Source: Rhodoferax sp.
GTDB taxonomy: Bacteria; Pseudomonadota; Gammaproteobacteria; Burkholderiales; Burkholderiaceae_C
Reading direction: 5' to 3'
DNA length: 8,059 bases
Assembly: GCA_029865675.1 (NCBI GenBank)
Contig: JARXAU010000022.1
Coordinates: forward strand, 1-8,059
Shown: piece by piece, positions 5,259-8,059 of the stretch
Position numbering within the stretch: the stretch's first letter is position 1
Layout: each line of letters opens with the position of its first letter
Made by a program: the position numbers and the translations under genes
The notes under the pieces: model-generated
Seen by the model: only the letters and a program-made list of their open reading frames with translations
Told to the model about the DNA's origin: nothing
The model's database searches: none

Positions 5259-6856
5259 CACCAGCCCTTGCGCTGCGCCGCCGCCGTGGCCTGGGCGCCC
5301 TGGCGGTGGCGGCCGGCCTGGCGATGCTTCTGGGCCTGAACGCCTGCGGCAAAAAGCAAGAAGCGCCACCGGCTGCTGCGGCACCGGCGGCCAAGGTATT
5401 CAAGGTGCTGGCAGGTTCTGAGGTGCGTGACCTGGAGCCCGCGCTCAAGGCCGCAGCCAGCAGCGTGGGCCTGGACCTGCATTTGAGCTATGCCGGCACG
5501 CTGGACATCGTGGAGCGCGTCAACGCCGGTGAGGCCTTTGACGCCATGCTGCCGGCCAACGGGGCCTACCCCTCGCTGGCGCTGACCACGAAGCCTCTGG
5601 CGCGCGAGAAACTGTTTTATTCGCGGGTGGCATTGGGCGTCAAAGAGGCCAAGGCCCAAGCCCTGGGCTGGACCACCCAGGCGCCGAGCTGGGCCGAGAT
5701 TGCCAAGGCCGCTGGCAACGGCAGCCTGCGCTATGCCATGACCAACCCCACCAGCAGCAACACCGGCATGAGCGCCCTCTTCGCCGTCGCCTCCGCAGTG
5801 GCCGGCAAGACCGAGGACCTGACGGTGCAGGAGGTCGACGGCGCCGTGCTCAAGGCCTTCTTGTCGGGCCAGAAGCTCACCGCCGGCAGCTCGGGCTGGC
5901 TGGCCGAGGCCTTTATCAAGGACCCGGCAGCGCTGGACGCCATGGTCAATTACGAGGCCGTCATCTTGCGCGCCAACGAAAAGCTGGCCGCCGCCGACAA
6001 GCTGACGCTGATCTACCCCAAGGACGGCGTGATCTCAGCCGACTACCCCTTGATGCTGCTGGCCGAGGCGCGGCGTGACGACTACACACGGCTCGTCGGT
6101 GCCTTCAAAGCGGCTGACGTGCAGCGCCAACTAAGCGCCCAAGAATTTGTGCGCCCGGCGGTGGCCGATGTGCCCTTGGGCGCTGGCCTGCCAACAGCAG
6201 CCGTGGTCGAACTCACCTTCCCGAACCGGCTCGACGTCGTGGACGCCGTGCTGGGCGCCTACCAGGGCGTGTGGCGGCGCCCGGCAACATCGATTTTCGT
6301 GCTCGACATCAGCGGCTCCATGGCGGGCGAGCGGCTAGAAGCCATGCGCGGCGCGCTGAAGATACTGGCCGGCGCGGACGCCAGCAGTGCCAGCGCCCGC
6401 TACACGCGCTTCCAGAGCCGCGAGAACGTGGTGCTGATCGCCTTTTCCGACCGCGTCGAGCCGCCCGTGCGCGTGGGTTTCGAGCCGCGCTCGCTTGAGG
6501 CCGCACGCAAGCAAGTGCTGGCCTACGCCGATGGCTTGCGGGCCAATGGTGGCACCGGCATTTATGCCGCTCTTCTGGAGGCACAAGCGCTGGCAGCCGA
6601 CGAACAAAAGCGGGATCCTGAGCGCTATGTGAGCGTGGTGCTGCTGACCGATGGCGAAAACACGGCGGGGCCAGACCTCGCGGCCTTCCAGTCGCAGCAG
6701 GGCAGCGGCACGCCGGTGCGCATCTTCCCCATTCTCTTTGGCGAGGCCAGCAACACCGAGATGGCCACGCTGGCGCAGCTCACCGGCGGGCGCGTGTTCG
6801 ACGGCCGCCGGGCGGCGCTGAGCCTGGTTTTTAAAGACATTCGCGGCTACCAATGA
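5255..6856 (+). CDS. Lipoprotein with fused solute-binding-like and von Willebrand factor A (VWA) domains
   Basis: This 533-residue protein begins with GTG at 5255, overlapping the telA stop by 4 nt, with GAGG at 5244-5247 seven bases upstream. The N-terminus is a lipoprotein signal: RRRR, a hydrophobic core, then LNAC with lipidated Cys31. Gly at +2 gives no inner-membrane retention signal, so outer-membrane sorting is possible. Residues about 46-300 resemble an extracellular solute-binding domain: FKVLAGSE, HLSYAGTLDIVERVNAGEAFDAM, TNPTSSNTGMSAL (163-175) and LIYPKDGVISADYPLMLL. Residues about 345-530 form a VWA domain with an intact MIDAS metal site: DISGS (Asp351, Ser353, Ser355), Thr434 in GGTGIYAAL, and Asp466 in LLTDGEN. 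The end, VFKDIRGYQ, is typical of such VWA proteins. MIDAS domains bind Mg2+ or Mn2+ and mediate protein contacts. Cys31 is the only cysteine. Inferred role: a periplasmic sensor or scaffold partnered with the other operon products. Confidence 0.85.
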   Translation: MTPALALRRRRGLGALAVAAGLAMLLGLNACGKKQEAPPAAAAPAAKVFKVLAGSEVRDLEPALKAAASSVGLDLHLSYAGTLDIVERVNAGEAFDAMLPANGAYPSLALTTKPLAREKLFYSRVALGVKEAKAQALGWTTQAPSWAEIAKAAGNGSLRYAMTNPTSSNTGMSALFAVASAVAGKTEDLTVQEVDGAVLKAFLSGQKLTAGSSGWLAEAFIKDPAALDAMVNYEAVILRANEKLAAADKLTLIYPKDGVISADYPLMLLAEARRDDYTRLVGAFKAADVQRQLSAQEFVRPAVADVPLGAGLPTAAVVELTFPNRLDVVDAVLGAYQGVWRRPATSIFVLDISGSMAGERLEAMRGALKILAGADASSASARYTRFQSRENVVLIAFSDRVEPPVRVGFEPRSLEAARKQVLAYADGLRANGGTGIYAALLEAQALAADEQKRDPERYVSVVLLTDGENTAGPDLAAFQSQQGSGTPVRIFPILFGEASNTEMATLAQLTGGRVFDGRRAALSLVFKDIRGYQ

Positions 6857-7527
6857 ACGCTGTCTCGCCTGCCAGGCGACCGCTGCCTCTGCGGCTGATG
6901 CTCTTCGTCTACGGCAACGCCAACATCGCCGGCTGCGCACTGGCCTTGGCCGGGCCTCTTCTGCTCTTCGCCGGTCTTATTGGGCCGGGTTGGCTGTTCA
7001 TCACCGCCGGGCTCTACGGCGTGGGCTGGCTGCTGGGCCGCAGCCTTGGGAGCGCACCCGAAATCGAACGCCGCATCGAGGACAGCCTGACCTTGGAGCA
7101 GACGCTAGAGCACCTGGACACGGTGGTCGTGCGCGCCCTGCCGCATTTGACGCCAGACATGCGCGGGCATCTGGACAGCGTGAAATCGTCAGTGGCCGAG
7201 GTGCTGCCGCGCCTGGTGGGCACGCGCGGCGCCGACGCGGACCTGTACACCGTGCGCGAGACGGTGCTGCGCTACCTGCCTGAAACGCTGGCCAACTATG
7301 TCGCACTGCCGCCGGTCTTTCGCACGACGCACACTCTAAAAGAGGGCAAGACGGCACGCCAACTCTTGGCCGAGCAACTGGCCTTGCTTGATGAAAAGAT
7401 GCGCGAGATCGTGCGCAATGTTGCCAGCGCCGACGCACAGGCGCTGCTGAGCAACGGCCGCTTTCTGGAAATGAAGTTCCGGGAACCCGATTTCCTGGCC
7501 CGCGCGCACGCAAGGGACCGCCCTTGA
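6853..7527 (+). CDS. XpaC-like inner-membrane protein, last gene of the TelA operon
   Basis: This 224-residue protein starts with ATG at 6853, overlapping the previous stop as ATGA; no good ribosome binding site is seen, so translation probably depends on coupling. A basic N-terminus (PARRPLPLRL) precedes two hydrophobic helices at about residues 23-43 and 46-64, separated by a tight Gly-Pro turn. This puts both ends in the cytoplasm. The rest is helical and soluble, with DSLTLEQTLEHLDTVVVRAL, then RYLPETLANYVALPP (140-154) and GKTARQLLAEQLALLDEKM (165-183). The YLPETL...Y..LPP pattern followed by a helix with QLLxEQLxLLxE is what I associate with XpaC-type proteins, which often neighbour telA. 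XpaC is named for hydrolysis of an indolyl phosphate dye, but no catalytic motif is evident here. Plausibly it anchors TelA to the membrane. The family assignment is moderate; an unrelated membrane protein with a similar helical domain is possible. Confidence 0.65.
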   Translation: MNAVSPARRPLPLRLMLFVYGNANIAGCALALAGPLLLFAGLIGPGWLFITAGLYGVGWLLGRSLGSAPEIERRIEDSLTLEQTLEHLDTVVVRALPHLTPDMRGHLDSVKSSVAEVLPRLVGTRGADADLYTVRETVLRYLPETLANYVALPPVFRTTHTLKEGKTARQLLAEQLALLDEKMREIVRNVASADAQALLSNGRFLEMKFREPDFLARAHARDRP

Positions 7528-7701
7528 CCACACTGGATCGACGCGCTTCGCGGCGTCGACGGCTTGTGCAAGCTGATTTGCATCTGGGGTACGGGGGCCT
7601 TTCGCCGTGCCCTGCACGACTGCTTAGAACGCAACGACCCCGTCAAGACCGACGCCTTCAGGCGCCAAACCAGCAACGTCCAGACTGCGGACACCGTGTC
7701 A

Positions 7702-7731
7702 TCAGCGGTGCGCTCGTCGGTACACCGCTGA
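7702..7731. repeat. Perfect 9-bp inverted repeat with 12-base loop
   Basis: TCAGCGGTG (7702-7710) and CACCGCTGA (7723-7731) are exact reverse complements. No T-run follows on either strand, so it is not a standard intrinsic terminator. It ends the open plus-strand frame that follows the XpaC-like gene. Confidence 0.5.
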
Positions 7732-7769
7732 ATCACGAACGCGTACGTCGCAGAGGGTATGCGCGCGAC

Positions 7770-7828
7770 GCGCTGGGGGTCTGCCCGCATCGCCTGACCA
7801 GTGACCCGGCGGACGGCGACCCCAGCGC
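7770..7828. repeat. Long two-part hairpin with 9-bp perfect outer stem
   Basis: GCGCTGGGG (7770-7778) pairs exactly with CCCCAGCGC (7820-7828). Directly inside, GTCTGCC (7779-7785) pairs with GGCGGAC (7808-7814) with one G-T wobble. The two stems stack except for a 5-base bulge at 7815-7819. In RNA this would be a stable arm of 16 base pairs. It lies between convergent genes and could stabilise a 3' end or belong to a small mobile or repeated element. Confidence 0.45.
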
Positions 7829-7912
7829 AGATCGCCGCGTATGGCGGGTTGAGCGTGGCCTTGCGCCGTACGTCAGTTTTTCCGTCAACCAGACAGTGTG
7901 CACAATCCCGCC

Positions 7913-8059
7913 CTAGGCCAAGTAGCGCTCGCGCAAGCGCTCCAGGGCGTCCGCGTGCAGACCCAAGCCCGATTCCAAGTAGAGCGCCATCGAACCATAA
8001 TCTTCGTCGATAGCCTGCATGGCGGCGTCCAAAAACGCTTCGCGTACGCGCCACACCAC
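7913..8059 (-). CDS. C-terminal end of a probable tyrosine-protein phosphatase, cut by the window edge
   Basis: The minus strand reads open from the last base of the window to TAG at 7913-7915, giving 48 residues. The tail contains FLDAAMQAIDEDYGSMALYL, then ESGLGLHADALERLRERYLA. The pattern of a helix, then YGS..xYL, then LGL and a final LR..YL helix, is what I know as the C-terminus of bacterial tyrosine/serine phosphatases of the DSP-like family with a CxxxxxR loop. The catalytic loop lies beyond the window, so the call rests on the tail alone. Codon use matches the neighbouring genes. It is convergent with the TelA operon and probably unrelated to it in expression. Confidence 0.6.
   Translation of the reverse strand: MVWRVREAFLDAAMQAIDEDYGSMALYLESGLGLHADALERLRERYLA

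Larger units (their letters stand above)
7528..7912. other. Hairpin-rich intergenic region between convergent genes, no firmly supported gene
   Basis: This is 385 bases from the stop of the XpaC-like gene to the end of a minus-strand gene. Inverted repeats seen are TCGACGC/GCGTCGA (7538-7559), GCTTG/CAAGC (7562-7573), GGGTACGG/CCGTGCCC with one wobble (7587-7612), TCAGCGGTG/CACCGCTGA (7702-7731), GCGCTGGGG/CCCCAGCGC (7770-7828) and GGTTGA/TCAACC (7847-7890). A run of five T at 7877-7881 has no strong stem directly before it, so I do not call a terminator. One plus-strand frame stays open directly after the upstream stop, 7528-7735, with GC-rich third positions (for example LCKLICIWGTGAFRRALHDC), but it has no start codon or known domain. 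It may be a gene remnant or chance. Confidence 0.5.

Noticed and set aside
7871..7881. Possible intrinsic terminator of the TelA operon at the T-run
   Set aside because: The five T residues are not directly preceded by a stable GC stem; only weak or distant pairings are present.
7740..7890. Integron attC-like site, prompted by GTTGAGC at 7849-7855 and long dyad symmetry
   Set aside because: GTTGAGC fits the short GTTRRRY core, but there is no matching RYYYAAC partner at the right spacing, and no integrase or cassette is present.
7296..8054. 252-codon minus-strand frame covering the right end
   Set aside because: It runs antisense through the XpaC-like gene and is in a different frame from the phosphatase-like tail, which has better motif support. 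Its Arg/Ser-rich composition is typical of a shadow frame.
1..8059. tRNA, rRNA, CRISPR array or complete insertion sequence
   Set aside because: I saw no cloverleaf-forming sequence, regularly spaced direct repeats, or transposase with terminal inverted repeats on either strand.

Overview
The window looks like a chromosomal segment of a betaproteobacterium, most likely Burkholderiales and probably Comamonadaceae. The grounds are high GC content, strong G/C preference at third codon positions, the acyl-CoA dehydrogenase subtype, and a GC-rich palindrome with a CCCCCTCGGGGGG core, a type I recall as common in Acidovorax, Polaromonas and Rhodoferax relatives. The taxonomic call rests on recall, not on a database search.

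Left block (1-2490, minus strand). Read in the direction of transcription it holds a large acyl-CoA dehydrogenase (547-2490), a 74-residue two-helix membrane protein whose start overlaps the dehydrogenase stop (323-547, TGATG junction), a 146-base gap (177-322) with only short palindromes, and the first 58 residues of a short-chain dehydrogenase/reductase that runs off the left edge (1-176). This looks like a lipid or acyl-CoA catabolism cluster. The dehydrogenase carries an in-frame stretch of about 34 codons that appears to be a translated palindromic repeat.

Centre (2491-2881). A divergent intergenic region without a convincing gene. It carries clustered TGACG/CGTCA palindromes, a weak extended -10, and a strong ribosome binding site that places the first plus-strand gene at an unusual TTG start.

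Right block (2882-7527, plus strand). A compact four-gene operon: a membrane-anchored periplasmic solute-binding-like protein, a TelA-family toxic anion resistance protein, a lipoprotein fusing a solute-binding-like domain to a von Willebrand factor A domain with an intact metal site, and a two-helix membrane protein resembling XpaC. The gaps are 10 nt, a 4-nt overlap and a 4-nt overlap, which implies co-expression. Predicted locations span the envelope: two periplasmic sensor-like proteins, an inner-membrane protein, and a soluble cytoplasmic TelA. No permease or ATPase is present, so a sensing or envelope-stress role is more likely than transport. This is the most interesting system in the window.

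Right edge (7528-8059). A hairpin-rich stretch of 385 bases with no firmly supported gene, then the last 48 residues of a minus-strand protein resembling the C-terminus of the bacterial tyrosine phosphatase family, convergent with the operon.
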